Positions 11,736 through 23,250 of a DNA stretch of 64,000 nt are shown piece by piece (within the stretch, counting starts at the first letter, position 1; the number at the start of each line of letters is the position of its first letter). This DNA comes from Corythucha ciliata (Eukaryota; Arthropoda; Insecta; Hemiptera; Tingidae): positions 41,788,001 through 41,852,000 of the forward strand of contig CM075943.1 in the NCBI GenBank assembly GCA_038030265.1, read 5' to 3'. The notes under the pieces were generated by a model that saw only the letters and a program-made list of their open reading frames with translations, was not told the DNA's origin and made no database searches. A program made the translations under genes and the position numbers.

Positions 11736-12230
11736 GGTGACCAGACGTCCTACTTTCCCCGGACATATCATACTTTTTAGAGAGCCAACTCAGGTGTCCG
11801 GAGAGAGGTCAAAAGTGTCCTCTTTTTGTCCTACTTTTCGGTTTCAACTAATAACGTCTCGTGGGTCTACATATAATTCCAAAAATCTTTCCCGTTCACG
11901 TTTAAACAAAGCTTCAACTTCCTCAGTCAAGGTTTCACCCTCACGGTTCTCGTCAGCTCTGGAGAGCCGGGTCTCCTCCACGACTAGGTTTAGCCAGGTC
12001 AGATCAAGCGCTAGCGATGAGGATCGTAGCACACAGTCCACTCGGAAAACAAGGTACCAATTTTACCTTACTGAGTCACTGTCACACACCGCCAAGCCTC
12101 CATTCCTAAAAATCTGGCATTCCCCCACAATCGGAATCATTATCACAGAAAATTTGGCTCAGTCATATTCAAAACCAAACACGCGCGCTTGGAACTTTGA
12201 AACATCAAACGTCATTTTGACTCTATAAAC
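11736..12230. other. Possible DNA-transposon remnant starting GGGTGACCAGACGTCC
   Basis: The sequence starts GGGTGACCAGACGTCC with nearby inverted words 'ccccggacatat' and 'gtccggagagag'. This resembles termini of DNA transposons that I recall from animal genomes, but I cannot name the family. The 208-codon plus frame and 65-codon minus frame show no domain that I recognise. The call is mostly inference. Confidence 0.3.
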
Positions 12231-12234
12231 TCCA

Positions 12235-12790
12235 ATTTCGCCGATGTTTGCTCTTAGTTTGCAGATTCATCTCGTTCAAATTTAAATGTCGTATTTCAAA
12301 AACCAAATTTCATGGGTTTTGCTGTTTCAAAAAACATTTTTGTGCTGGACTTTCGCTCATTCATTACCCAATTTCGTGGACATGACTCCTATAATGTATG
12401 AAACCGAATTTCTATTAGCTCTTTATAAAATCGGCTTCGCAGGTTCTAAAAACTAACTTGGCAAAAAACAAATGACGAAAACCGCTCGCTGAAAATTTTC
12501 GCTCTTCCGTAACCAAAAGTTTCAAGTTTGGCACCTTGAAACATAAATCAGATTTCCGTAATACCATACCATAATTTCGCGTACTTTTACGCTTTCTAAA
12601 ACCGAGTTTCGTGGGGGTTTTCTCGTTTAAACCAAATTTGTCGTGAGTTTTGCTCTTGCTTGAAAGATTTTTACGAACTTTCACTTTCGTTCTTTCAGTA
12701 CTCAGTTTCGTTAACTTGCCTCCTTTAAAACCCATTTTCTTTCATATTTGCCTGGTCAAAACCCAAATTTCGTGTTGAGCCATAAGCCTG
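12235..12790. repeat. Degenerate ~30-bp repeat array, family B (AAACCCAAATTTCG)
   Basis: Imperfect units read 'aaaacccaaatttcgtg' then 'ggttttgctcgct'. Recurring pieces are 'caaatttcgtg', 'accgagtttcgtg', 'ttttgctc' and 'aaaaccaaa'. Family B resembles family A in unit length and A/T-run pattern but differs in the core words. It occurs again near 37.4, 42.4, 43.7 and 61.0 kb. Confidence 0.65.
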
Positions 12791-13059
12791 GTTGTAAGAA
12801 CTCAGGTGAGCCACTCATCCTTGCCCCCCTCTGGAGCACAACACTCTGATCCTGTTGCAAAAGGCGAGACGCTCCTCCGCGAGGCTGTGGAAAACGCACT
12901 GGCGGCCTGTTCAATAACTTAAACAACATTAGTTAACGACATAAAATAGCATTTTCCATTAGCACAAAAATGTTCCCTGGGGCAGCTCAATGGAGTCCTT
13001 AGACTTTTGGCGCCCCCTGGTGAATCTCTCACCAACGACCCCCCCCCCCCCCCATGAAG

Positions 13060-13400
13060 TTGTCTTCAGGAGCCGCGAATAATATTAAGCGTTTTTTCCA
13101 CACTTCATCTGTACTTCTCAATTTCTTTGGTGGATTAGCGATTTGTCTCCATTTTATCCACGAATCAGCAATTTTTCTTGCAATGAATTAATTGTGTGTT
13201 TCCTTGTTTCAGCAGCTAATGAGCGATTTTTCCCAATTTGACCAGTGAATAAGCGCTATATTTTAAATTTTTAGCCACGAAGTTGCCTGTGGGAACCGAG
13301 ACTTGCCATTTTCACTCAATTTGCTTCTGTGAATCAACAAAATATGTTATCAATATCACCCTTAAATTTAGTAGTTGCCATTAATAGTACGGTAATTACG
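13060..13400 (-). repeat. Degenerate ~30-bp repeat array, family A, minus orientation
   Basis: Units include 'attagcgatttgtctc', 'cacgaatcagcaattttt', 'gaataagcgctatatttt' and 'tttagccacgaagttgcc'. The accessory motif 'gaagttgtcttcaggagcc' occurs at its left end and 'gaagttgcctgtgggaacc' near 13287. It follows a C homopolymer at about 13040. Confidence 0.65.
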
Positions 13401-15515
13401 TTTTCGCTGACCTGAAAGCAAAATAATGTCACACAGTCTTTAAAGTATTGTACGTAGAATGCGGATGAGGAGCTTATTTATTCCAACATCCCTCGTAATG
13501 TTCTTACGGGAAGGCAAAGCATGGGAGTTTAATTCAACACGTCGGCCCACATTTTATGCACGAAGCTTTTCGCGTGGCTCTGTTATTTCAATCAACGCTG
13601 AAGAAGACTGGCGAGGAGATGAGCTGTCCAACTTTTACTAACCAACCTCTAAAACACAGATGAGTACCCTAGCTTTGAGTGAAAACCTATATTCACTCCA
13701 CCCGTTTTCCCGAGGGGGAACGGAAAGGAAATGTATTCATTTATTTTTTCTTCTTTCACTATGTTGCGCAATAAATTATCGCAGATTTAACTTTTCTACC
13801 CTCTTCTCTAACTCATCGCGATTAGCGCCATTCACGCAAAAAAGCAACGCAAGTTAACTTCGTCCTCCCAACAAATCATGTCTCACCCCCAACGATGAGC
13901 CCCCCTCGTCACACCCAATTTTCGGCTTTCGGACAATAAATTTTCTAGCTGAAACTTTTTGAATAAACAAACTTCAAACATCCTCCCTTTTTCTCCCTGT
14001 TATTCCCTTACGAGCGTCAGATTAGAAGGCTGTAATTGTAATTCAGTAATAAGAAAGTTTCGTGAATCCTGTTTTCGAGAGAATGCGAATAAGGAGAATG
14101 GAGAGAGTGAAAAGGGAAATTAGAAAGGGACAAATTAGTATTCTACCCCAATTAACATTGTCATACAAAATAACACTGGGGTGGGAGAGAGAACAATTAG
14201 CAATAATTAGACAAGTACTGTTTCAGGTCGATTGTGACTAACTCAAAATGATGGGCAGACACATCGAAATTCATGTTATTAGACTGTGAGTTCATTATAC
14301 CAGTTGCAAAAGGCATTAAAGATCATTTATTTATTTATTTTAGTACTTGTTATCATTTATTATGTTAATAATGCACCTGGGCCTTACGAGCATCGATAAC
14401 TCATACTCACTACTCAGGTATATTTATTTCACGTCCTTTCCCTTCCAAAATGTTTTTTTGAGTTAGGATGTAAATGAACACATGAAACGTATACATATAG
14501 AAAAGTAGGAGAGTGTAATGGTTGGAAGTACAGCAAGGGGGGGGGGATTTGCAAAAGAAGGAGAATATTCATCTCTATCGTCAGCAGTTCTATACACTAA
14601 ATGATAAACGATCTACGTTTTTTTATTCCTTCTTCCTCTTCTTCTATTCCCACGAGAAAAGGAAATGCATTAGGCAGCTTTTAGCCTCTTCCTCCACAAT
14701 GTACCTTATGTATGGTGAGCGGAGGAGAATCTTAATCTAGAGAAAAACGGTGAGAAGGAAGAAAGAAAGGTGCGTGCACGCAACCACTACCCCTCCGTCC
14801 GCCCTATGACACACCTGTCTCACCATAAGTGTAACACGTTACAAATTTATGCAGCACGAGAGATGAATGCTTTTGTCATGCTTTATAAGTAGTGTACTGT
14901 ACTTTCACCATTCAACACCCCGCCTCTCTCAAATTTACAAACTACGATCAATTTTCGCGTCGAAGCGATTTGAAACGCTCGGTAGTCAATTTGACGAGGG
15001 CCTAAGTTTATAGAAAAAAATGATTTTCTCCAGTTAAAACCGTTTTTCTTCAAGATAAAGAAGGTGGATCCTCAATTTTCGGAGAGTGATTTTTTTAAAA
15101 AAGAAAATACATTTAGTAATGAAACATGACTTCGGTGTTATCATCTTGAGACCGTCGACGAGGCACGGTGTTGCTAATCCCCAAAAAGAAAGAATGGCTT
15201 TAGCTTCGTCTCCCGCTCTCTCGTCTTTCTTTTCACTTCTTTATACCTTCTCAACACAAAACTAGATAAGAAGAATATTGATGGCCTCATTTAAGCGAAG
15301 GCTCTAGGCCCAGGCTCTAATAAAACGTTAGGTGGTCTGCATCTATCACGGAGAATCCCGAGGGAGGGTTTCCCTTCAAACTTTTCCTTACCAACCTAAA
15401 GCAAAAAAGAAGGAATAAACAATTTGTTGAACAACAGTGTTTTCAGGCGGCTAAAATCTATATAAATTCAAACCGCCACGTGAAAACGCCAGGGAGAAAA
15501 TGTGTTTTATTTTTC
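13401..15515. other. No recognisable gene
   Basis: AT-rich with short open frames up to 72 codons and none with a recognisable domain. Short homopolymers and an ATTT run (about 14323-14340) are present. Confidence 0.45.
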
Positions 15516-15926
15516 GAAGTGGCTACATGCAGAAACAGTACCTACGCGTACAATGTATTTGCAGGTGCAGTACCTACGCATAAAACTTCATAACGAATAA
15601 CTCTTTCGCCTTTTTTTTTTTTGACGTAGAAGTATTTACTGTGTACTACTGCTCGGACTAGCTGCATTTAAGGCCTAGAGTTCTCTTTTATCGCTTTCGA
15701 TTAGCTTTCCTCAATCTTCTATCGTGTCCAAATTTCTTGAAACGAGTGTTCCCCTTACTGGACTCCAGAAATCTCCTATCAGGAAACATGAAAAAAACTC
15801 ATCACTTTTCAGAGAAGTTACGTTCCCTGATCTAAAGGTAAAATTAGCGCTTATCTGCAACCAGCGTTTTACGCCCCTGCAAATAGCAATTTAGCGTGCC
15901 ATACCTACAAAGCGAAATATCGTTGT

Positions 15927-15943
15927 AGACTGCAGCTAGCGCG
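15927..15943. repeat. Target-site duplication of SINE, left copy
   Basis: The 17-bp word agactgcagctagcgcg is repeated exactly at 16246-16262, just after the poly(A) tail. Long perfect direct repeats of this kind are the hallmark of LINE-machinery (target-primed) insertion. The last G may also belong to the SINE start. Confidence 0.9.
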
Positions 15944-16245
15944 CCTCGATGGTGTAATGGATACAATGCTCGCTTCACAACCCAGCGGCCTGGGTTCGAA
16001 TCCAGCCATTGCCCATTACACTATAAGGCTGCGGCGAGCTGTGACACGGCACACCCGACTTCGTGTGGGCGTTCCCAGCGATGTGCGTTCAACAAACCGC
16101 GCACCGACCGAAACGCCCGCGTAGTACGGGTGTGAAGTGCACAGTTAGATCTGGGTATGGCGTAGGAGCCCAAGTGAGGCTTAGGCGCCTGCCGGGTTCA
16201 AAGCCCGGCGCCCCCGACAAAAAAAAAAAAAAAAAAAAAAAAAAA
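15944..16245 (+). mobile_element. Composite tRNA-derived SINE with poly(A) tail
   Basis: The head is tRNA-like: an A-box-like TGGTGTAATGG at 15950-15960 and a perfect B box GGTTCGAATCC at 15993-16003, spaced as in a tRNA gene. The acceptor stem does not pair, so this is not a functional tRNA. A second tRNA-like module follows, with A-box-like TGGCGTAGGAG (about 16158-16168) and a T-arm ccggg-ttcaaag-cccgg (about 16193-16209), making the element dimeric. It ends in a run of A of about 27 bases. Exact 17-bp target duplications flank it. Transcription would be by RNA polymerase III and mobilisation by a LINE in trans; that is family knowledge, not seen here. Confidence 0.88.
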
Positions 16246-16262
16246 AGACTGCAGCTAGCGCG
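16246..16262. repeat. Target-site duplication of SINE, right copy
   Basis: An exact repeat of the 17 bp before the SINE. It begins at the last A of the tail, so the tail/duplication border is ambiguous by one base. Perfect identity points to a fairly young insertion. Confidence 0.9.
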
Positions 16263-16414
16263 TTACACGTAACACATAGGCACCATACCTGCAATAGCGT
16301 TCAACGCGTAGGTACCTACCGAGTTTTACAGGGCAGAGCTGCACCTGCAGATAGCGTTTTATGTGTAGGTATAGTACCTAATACATAATACACAGTACCT
16401 AGTACCTAATACAC

Positions 16415-16830
16415 AAAATGTTAGCCACAGAATCACCTCATGAAACTGCGAGTTAGCGTTTTCTCAACATTATATCAATGAATGAGCTTTTTCTCAGTTT
16501 TAGCAGCTAATAAGCGCAGTCTGTCAATTTTATCCGCGGGTTATCACATTTCTCAGGTTTGGCTGCAAATCTTGACGCCTTTTCTAAATGTTAGCCGAGA
16601 ATCAGCGTTTTTGTCGTCTAATCGGCACTTTTTCTTAATTTCACTTCAATTTTAGCTATGAAATAGCGCTATTTCTCAGTTTGTGCCATGAAGTTGCTTC
16701 AATAATCCGTCATTTGGAGTTGTTTCAATTAGCGAATGCGAGTGCTTCTCCTCAATGTTACCCACGAATCAGCAATTCATCTCAATTTTAGCCGTGACAT
16801 AAGGTTTTTTCTTGTTTGAGCCGGAGGTTT
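16415..16830 (-). repeat. Degenerate ~30-bp repeat array, family A, minus orientation
   Basis: Units include 'gagttagcgttttctcaac', 'gagctttttctcagtttta', 'gagaatcagcgtttttgtc' and 'ctcaattttagccgtgac'. The accessory motif 'catgaagttgcttcaataa' is at about 16687. It is followed directly by the second copy of the ~470-bp repeat. Confidence 0.7.
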
Positions 16831-16854
16831 CCGTTTGAGCCGCGTGCGCTGTAA

Positions 16855-17330
16855 AGACCATTAGTCTGGGGTTCAAGGGAGTCCACAAGGGTTCCCGAAG
16901 AGTACCCAAAAGAGGTTCTTTTACCCCGTGATGTACGTAGTTAATCAATACTCGACTCACCTTTTCCACGGCCCGACGGGTTTTTGGTAACGTGAATACG
17001 AGGCGCGTGGGCTGGTCCCTGGTCACGACGCTTCACTCCCCCGCACGATCGTGCAGCGTCACTCAATGAATTCTCCCCTCTGACTCACCCCCCCCCCCCA
17101 ACAACTAAGGACTTCTCCGGGTTTTGTACTAAAATCCCAGGGACATTTTTGTACAACCCTCAGTGTTGTGTAAACAGTTCCCTTAAGGATTTTTTGACGC
17201 TACCAGAGCCTTCCTCCCCCCCCTCAACACTGAGCTCGCCAGGTTCACTCACCAAGCGGCTAATTATACCCCGGATCGAGCTCCTTTCTTCCACATAATA
17301 TTTCTCATAACATAACGCCCTTTTTAGGGC
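16855..17330 (+). repeat. Dispersed ~470-bp repeat, copy 2
   Basis: It is collinear with 10575-11035: 'ggttcaagggagtccacaag', 'ccacggcccgacgggttt', 'cgcgtgggctggtc', 'cagggacatttttgtacaac', 'aattatacc' and 'ggatcgagctcctttcttcc'. It is interrupted by a C homopolymer at about 17089. It is flanked on both sides by family A ~30-mers, whereas copy 1 is followed by the GGAGC array. Confidence 0.7.
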
Positions 17331-17369
17331 GTTCAAAAGCAAATTGTCGTTTTTGTCATTTATACCCAT

Positions 17370-17680
17370 CACGAGTTGGCACTTTTTCACAATTTTAGAA
17401 GCAAATAAGCGTATTTATTTCTACAATATTAGCCAAAAATCAGCTTCTATATCAATGTTATCAGTGCATGAGCGTTTTTCTCAATTTAACTTCAAATTAG
17501 CGTTTTTTTTTGTTTTTTTTTCAAGTAATTTCAACAATTATTGTTTCTCTCTAATTTTACCCTCGAATTAGTGTTTTTTGCAATTTCAGCCAGAAAGTTG
17601 CCTCAAGAATCCGCTTATTGACGTTTTATCAACTTCCCCTGTGAATTATCACTTTTTCTCAAATCTTATAAACGCAAATT
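17370..17680 (-). repeat. Degenerate ~30-bp repeat array, family A, minus orientation
   Basis: Units include 'cacaattttagaagcaaat', 'tattagccaaaaatcagc', 'gcatgagcgtttttctc' and 'cagccagaaagttgcctca', the last being the accessory motif. This looks like the continuation of the 16415 array across the ~470-bp repeat. Confidence 0.65.
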
Positions 17681-18445
17681 GTAGCACTTCCCATCATTTT
17701 TTGAAGCGAATTGGGAAAGGACACGGCAGGTTACAATTGAGTTGGCATTGCATTCTTATCTATTTCTGGTTGCCCCGTTCATGTAAGTTCTGCATTGGGA
17801 GCTTGCTGCAAATCGTTTTTTGTTTTTTTCAACAACTAAGTCTTGATGGCTTTGTAGGCATCAAAATTACGTAAAATGGAACTTAAGTGACAACGCTGGG
17901 GATCACCGCTATCTAAAAAAAATGAAAATAAATCGGAGCCGGTCCTTGCTCGTGAGCACCTATCCAATCGCTCAACATTTGACATCTTGTCATTAATAAA
18001 AATCGGGAATCTTATTTCAATCATAGTGTCCTTTCTAAAGATTCATTAGTGGCAATTCGACAGACGCCCGTCATTTCCCGGCCATGTCGAGCTCGGGTAA
18101 ATTACCTCGTTCACGTGGTGAGTGCATTCACACAAGAGGAATTTCGCGATTTGAAATCACTTGAACCACAACACGTCGACAGAAGTGTCTTAGTTAGTCC
18201 TTCGGGAGTTCGGAATGCCGAAAACAATGGCTTTGTGATGACAAGAGTGAGTTTTCCGTTGTTATTCAAGAAAAAAGGCCAGTTCACAATTTAAAGATCG
18301 GCACGGGAACGTAAACGCGAATGGGTGACTAGTAACAAAATGATTGGTCTTGTCACGCTTCTCTGGAGCAATCGTTTCATTTCAAACCCTTTCACCTTGC
18401 CATCCCGTCAATTTTGAACTGGCTTAACTTTTAACTAGCGCGTTA
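17681..18445. other. No recognisable gene
   Basis: Short open frames only (up to 98 codons), with no motif I can place. Confidence 0.4.
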
Positions 18446-18618
18446 GGCTGGTATCACACATATACGAGGTTTCAAGCGGCGCGGTTTTGTCTGCCGCGTA
18501 GTGACCACGTACACATTTACATAATTGTGCGGTACATATTACTTTGTTCGATGAGAAAGCGGCATTCACGCGGATTACACGCGAGGTCCTCGTGAAACCG
18601 CGTATGTGTGAAACGAGT
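18446..18618. mobile_element. Foldback MITE, termini 'gtatcacacatatacgaggtt'
   Basis: The left arm gtatcacacatatacgaggt (18451 on) pairs with the right arm 'gaaaccgcgtatgtgtgaaac' (18593-18613). The inner sequence also has partial complementarity ('gcggcgcggttt' and 'cgcggattacacgcg'). It is about 170 bp and non-coding. Confidence 0.6.
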
Positions 18619-19320
18619 GTTGGGAAATGCTTAACGTAGAATGTTCTCGTGCTCCTTATATAGCGCTGAAGGAGATTACTTCACCCTGATGCTTGGAAGA
18701 GAATCTGAAGAAGGATACACGGTCCTTTCCAGCCCTCGAGTAGCACCCAACAAACGCGTAGTTCACCGGCATTTCGTTCTTTTTGGATCGGTCGAATAAA
18801 CGCCATTTGTGTATTATAGAATAAAAAGAACACGTTTTGATGATTCTCTAGTCAAAATTCATTTTCCAAGTGACATATGAACAAGACTTCTTGGCCGAGC
18901 GATGTGAGGAATACACATTCTGTTCTGCCTCAGTGACTGAAAACCTGGAGAAACTATCACCGTCTGTGGATCAATTGCTTACAATAGACCTAAATTTCAG
19001 CTCATAAAACATACAACACTATGCGATTGCCTGCAGGCCGTCGCCTCAAGAGGCGACCGTCCGGCCAAATTGACGGGCAACATACATTGTCAGTCAACGA
19101 TCTCACGTCCGATCCTAGCCGGTCCTACGGCCACACACCTTCAGTTTTCACGGACTGCAGGTGGACTGCAGTCCATGGCCTTCAGATTAACTGAAAATGT
19201 ATGGGTAACCCCGATCGACGGCCTCACGATTGCCTTCAGTTAAACTGACAGTGTATGGGGCCCTTAACCAGGAGAGGTAATAAAACCCAACTCTTATCTC
19301 GTGTCCGTTCCCGATTATTG
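18619..19320. other. No gene; local hairpins and a short duplicated word
   Basis: 'gccttcagattaactga' (about 19178) and 'gccttcagttaaactga' (about 19232) are followed by 'aaatgtatggg' and 'cagtgtatgggg', forming a diverged direct repeat. A short hairpin 'cgcctcaagaggcg' lies at about 19042. The rest is unplaced. Confidence 0.4.
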
Positions 19321-19420
19321 TCTTTCTCAATGTTAACCGCGAAAGAACGCATTTTTTGCAATTTAAGGCACGAACTAGCGCTTTTCTCAAGACGAGATGC
19401 GAGTTAGCGATTTCTTCGCA
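19321..19420 (-). repeat. Short family A ~30-mer cluster
   Basis: About three units: 'tcaatgttaaccgcgaaag', 'aatttaaggcacgaactagc' and 'gcttttctcaagac'. It is in minus orientation, unlike the plus-orientation cluster at 19905. Confidence 0.55.
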
Positions 19421-19904
19421 CATTCTGCCATCCTGAACATCCCCATTGTTATTGTTATGAGTTTATGCCCGTACTAGTTGATGATTTATTTTTAGGGTTT
19501 AGGAGAAGAAGAAACTATAAGGCTTTAAATGTCTATTACTTATCTTATATACTTATTATCCTATTATTAAAGCATCAATAAAGATCCCCACTTTTTCGTC
19601 TTTAAGCTTTTCAGGGGCCCCCATCTGAATGGTTGCCTCACGTGTTTCACAATCCCCCCCCCCTGGCTCTTCCCTTGGATCTGGCACTACAGGTTCTGAC
19701 CCTGGAGGATCTGGGACTTTCAGCAACCAATTTCGCGGGTTGAGAGTGTTTGTTAATGTGCTTTTTTGGGGGCAAGTTCTTTAATTTCTTTAGCTTTTCA
19801 ATTGAGAAAACCCCATAATCAGCTATTATGCAAGTAAACTTTCGGCTGAAATTGTGAGAAGCACAAATGAGCTGTTCTTGGGGCAAGTATTTTATCTGTT
19901 CAGA
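19421..19904. other. No recognisable gene
   Basis: AT-rich with a C run at about 19653-19663. The 79-codon minus frame has no recognised domain. Confidence 0.4.
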
Positions 19905-20290
19905 AAAGTGCTAATATTTGCGGCTAAAATTGGAAAAATAAATCACTCATTCGGAGCCAAAATGGAAAAAAATCGCTAATCGCTAACCGTGGGGAGGTTA
20001 TTAAAGTTGAGGATAAACACACATTCAAGGTTTAAAAAAGGGAAAAATCACTAATCCACAGCCAAATTGAGAAATAGTGCTGATTCGCAGCTAAACTCGA
20101 TAAAAATTGCTTTTTCACGGTTGATAATGTAGAAAAAGCGGTCATTCTTAGCCAAAATTGAACAGAAATGCTGGTTCTCGGCTCATGGAGTTCGTTTCAT
20201 GCGGTAAAAGTTAAGAATAAGCGCGAATATACAGCATGAACAGCTACACGTGTCAAAACAGGCAAAAACGCCGTACATAATAATTAGCAC
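19905..20290 (+). repeat. Degenerate ~30-bp repeat array, family A, plus orientation
   Basis: Units include 'gcggctaaaattggaaaaat', 'ttcgcagctaaactcgata', 'cttagccaaaattgaacag' and 'gaaaaatcactaatccaca'. Unit identity is low but the ~30-bp spacing is clear. Confidence 0.65.
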
Positions 20291-23004
20291 CGTTGTACGA
20301 ACAACTCCCTCTCCCTCTACATCCTTCGCCTTCCCCCGCCACCATCTGAAAACGGTTTTTGGAGCAAATAATTATAGATTATACCCGTAGTATTGCCCAT
20401 TTTTCAAAGAAACTGCTATGAATTACTCGTAACCAATCCAAAATCTGGTTTCTCGGGACTGAAGTACGAGTTCTCGTAATTTTGTCTCCTTTCGAGTTTT
20501 AGAAATCGTCAAGGGGATGGAAATTGGAGTGAAAAGTAAAAAACAGTGCCAAGTTTCCCTAATTTATTCCAGAATCCCGATGTTCGGCTTCACGTAATGG
20601 CGCATTAAAATTTTAAGAAGAAGTCAAATTAGGTGTGACTTCTTTTCCGGTTTCCGTCCATCCAGTGGTCGGGAAAATTTATTTTGACAGTTGGTGATCG
20701 TGTAGCTCAAGTTTGTATTATTTTTTATCGCACTTTATTAAAAAGATGGGCAGAGCGGAGTTGAAAAGTAATTTTTCTTTCGCATAAAATAACTTTTAAA
20801 GGAGCCCCTTCATCTGATATGGACACGAAATTATGCATTCAAGAGAACGACGTTGAAAAAAATATTTGCTGGCAACTAGGCGAACAAAGATTATTGGTAT
20901 TCTTGGAGAAAAAGAAGTGGAAAGCATACTGTTCATTTCATTACAGTCGTTAGTCTTTTTCTTTTTTGTTTTTATAGTAGTTGACCCAATATACAATAAA
21001 AGCGAAGTAAAATTGTAACTATTTCAGAGTTTTTCTTTTTAATTTTGACTTCGTTTGGCTTGATCAAGTGGAAGGAGGGTACTTTTGTTGAAGCTTACAA
21101 ACAATAGGAAGAGACACTAAAACCGTATCTTTTGAGTAAACTTGAACAAAACCTAATATCACCTCTCTCTCAGTTTCATGAATGTTAAGTATTGCCACTG
21201 CACTATACGCCGGTGAGCACAGAGGCATTAAAGGGAATTGTTGTTCAGTTTATGGATCCGTTAGCCTCGTTGGTGCCTTTCTGAAGTTTCTGGTCCTTTG
21301 CCAAAGAGGAACACTTAGCGCTATTGAGAATCCCCCCTCTCTCTTCACACTCACAACCCACTATGTTAGGCATTACCGAAACGTCATCAGCCACCCTCCC
21401 AAATAGGCTTACATAGGCCTTTTTAAACGCAGTGTAAGAGGCACCTGCCTTTTAACAGGTACAAATTATTAATTCTGTATGAGTCCTTGAGGGGTTAAAG
21501 CTTATATCAGCTGGAAACTTACAGATTCCAGTGGGAGGGGGAAGACAACTTTTCCACCGCCCACACATCTCAAACTTCTCTTTTTCAACTGTTTTCTTGT
21601 TTCTCACCCACCCTCGATCTCTAACTGGCTATTATTTCATAAAAACTTTAACTTTCTTCCAAATACAGGAGACTTTAAGAGCAAGTTAGTTAACTCACAA
21701 GAAAACTTTTTCCCTCTCACCCTAACTCTTCTTCAAGGTTTTTACCACTTTTCTACCACTCCCATCCTATCAATAATCGTCTGGCCGAGAGAAGTTTCAA
21801 GAATCACCTTCAAGGACCGTGATTTACGCGGATTATTCATAGTTTTCGTGAAGCACGCCCGAGACAATGAGAAAATAGTACAAACATCTATATTAAGTAA
21901 CTCAGGGGCAGCACTTTACAAGTTTTTACTCGTTCCCCCTCCCAATTTGACAAAAAGACGAGAAGTAAATTTGTACTCAAGCTTGGGACAGGATAGTAAT
22001 AACACTTCCAGACTTGAGCCATTACGGTAATTAACATTTAGATTCAAAGGTATAACTTCATTAAAGTGGGTAATATTCTCAACTTGGGTATAATGTTGTA
22101 ATTTTTTCTGGTAATAATTAATCTCGTAGAGATGAGGAGGTCAAGGCTATTTGAAAAACCTTCTTTTATTATTTAAGTCAACCTGTCCAATGACTGCCCT
22201 TGTCACTATGATGAATTTCGCCAATTTCTCGAAAGAGCTTGAAGAGCCAACCCCCCCCCCCCCTCAGCCTGACAAGAGCAATCCAGGAGCCCAAGTGCGA
22301 TGGAGTGTAAAATGAAATATCACTCATATGGAGGTATCCATATGACTAAAATTGGTGATAGGATTGCGTTCTGTTCAAATTATAGCACCAGTTCGAGCAT
22401 CCCCTCCTAGGTCCCTGAGGTCTCTCTCTGGCTCCACTGGATTTTTTCCTCTTCGCATATGAAAGAGAACATGGACATTTTCTAGTTTCGAAAGTTTAGC
22501 CATTTTCTGACTCATAGGCTGTTCATTAGACCGCTTCCGCTGAGAAATTGAATAATCCAACAAAGAAAATTCAAGAGCGCTAAATAATCTCTGTTAAACT
22601 AAACTGAAAAGAGAGTTCATAAGTTAGTGTGTGTTACATTTTATTCTGATTTGAATCGGCAAAAATAATAATAATAAAAAACGTTCAATTTTTTTAGTGC
22701 CTTTTTTCTTTTTTATTCCTCTCTCTCTCGTTCGCTCTCTCTCCCTCTCACTCTTTCTTTTCCTCTGAAAGTATTCAGCATGAAACTCGCTTAAAAATAG
22801 TGTAAACGGGTTTCCTCTGACCATGATTTAGTCACGCTGGCTCAATACATAATTATATCCAACACGAACTTTTGTTATACTTTCGGTAGTTTCACCAAAC
22901 ATTTCGCGATTACGATGAAAATAAAATGAAAAAAAATTTCGCTCCGGCAGCTGACAGTCGGAAAGAGTGCAAGAGTGCACAAATTTACACACAACCAACT
23001 CAAA
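20291..23004. other. No recognisable gene; CT-rich simple sequence
   Basis: A CTCTCT-rich stretch lies at about 22718-22760 and a C run at about 22250. No frame longer than 74 codons is present, and I see no domain or splice context worth calling. Confidence 0.4.
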
Positions 23005-23250
23005 AATTATAAAAATGACAAAGAGGTGTGCGCATTTAGGGCACCTGCTGGTTTTTTTATTTAAGTAGCGAAAAAGTCATACATTTTGGGCTAAAAATAT
23101 GAATAATGACGAGCACGAGAAATGAGACGGTACGAGAAATGAGAGAACGAGCACGAGAGTGCATCGGAAATGGAGGCGGGCACTTCGAGCAGCTGCTTAA
23201 ATAAAAAACCAGCAGACGCCCTAAATTCGCACACCTCTTCGTCCATTTTA
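23005..23250. mobile_element. Foldback MITE, termini 'aagaggtgtgcg.atttaggg'
   Basis: The left arm (gaggtgtgcgcatttagggc, then 'acctgctggtttttttatttaag') is the reverse complement of the right arm ('cttaaataaaaaaccagcag', then 'gccctaaattcgcacacctc'). The arms are about 50 bp with few mismatches. The interior holds the direct repeat 'acgagcacgaga' / 'acgagaaatgaga'. Confidence 0.75.

Larger units (their letters stand above)
15530..16410. repeat. Degenerate repeats of 'cgcgtaggtacc / acctgcaaatagcg' words, split by the SINE
   Basis: Words such as 'gcaggtgcagtacctacgc', 'cctgcaaatagc', 'ctgcagctagcgcgttac', 'acgcgtaggtacctacc' and 'ctgcagatagcgtttt' recur on both sides of the SINE, with 'tacctaatacac' repeats at about 16370-16420. 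The SINE inserted into this pre-existing repeat, as its target duplication shows. Confidence 0.5.

Noticed and set aside
11602..12228. 208-codon open frame as a gene
   Set aside because: Its first third lies in the GGAGC minisatellite and the rest in a probable transposon remnant. There is no domain, and the frame is Ser/Thr/Arg-rich by composition.
15943..16015. A functional tRNA gene
   Set aside because: The A and B boxes are good, but the acceptor stem and anticodon stem do not pair. The sequence continues into a SINE body with poly(A) and target duplications.
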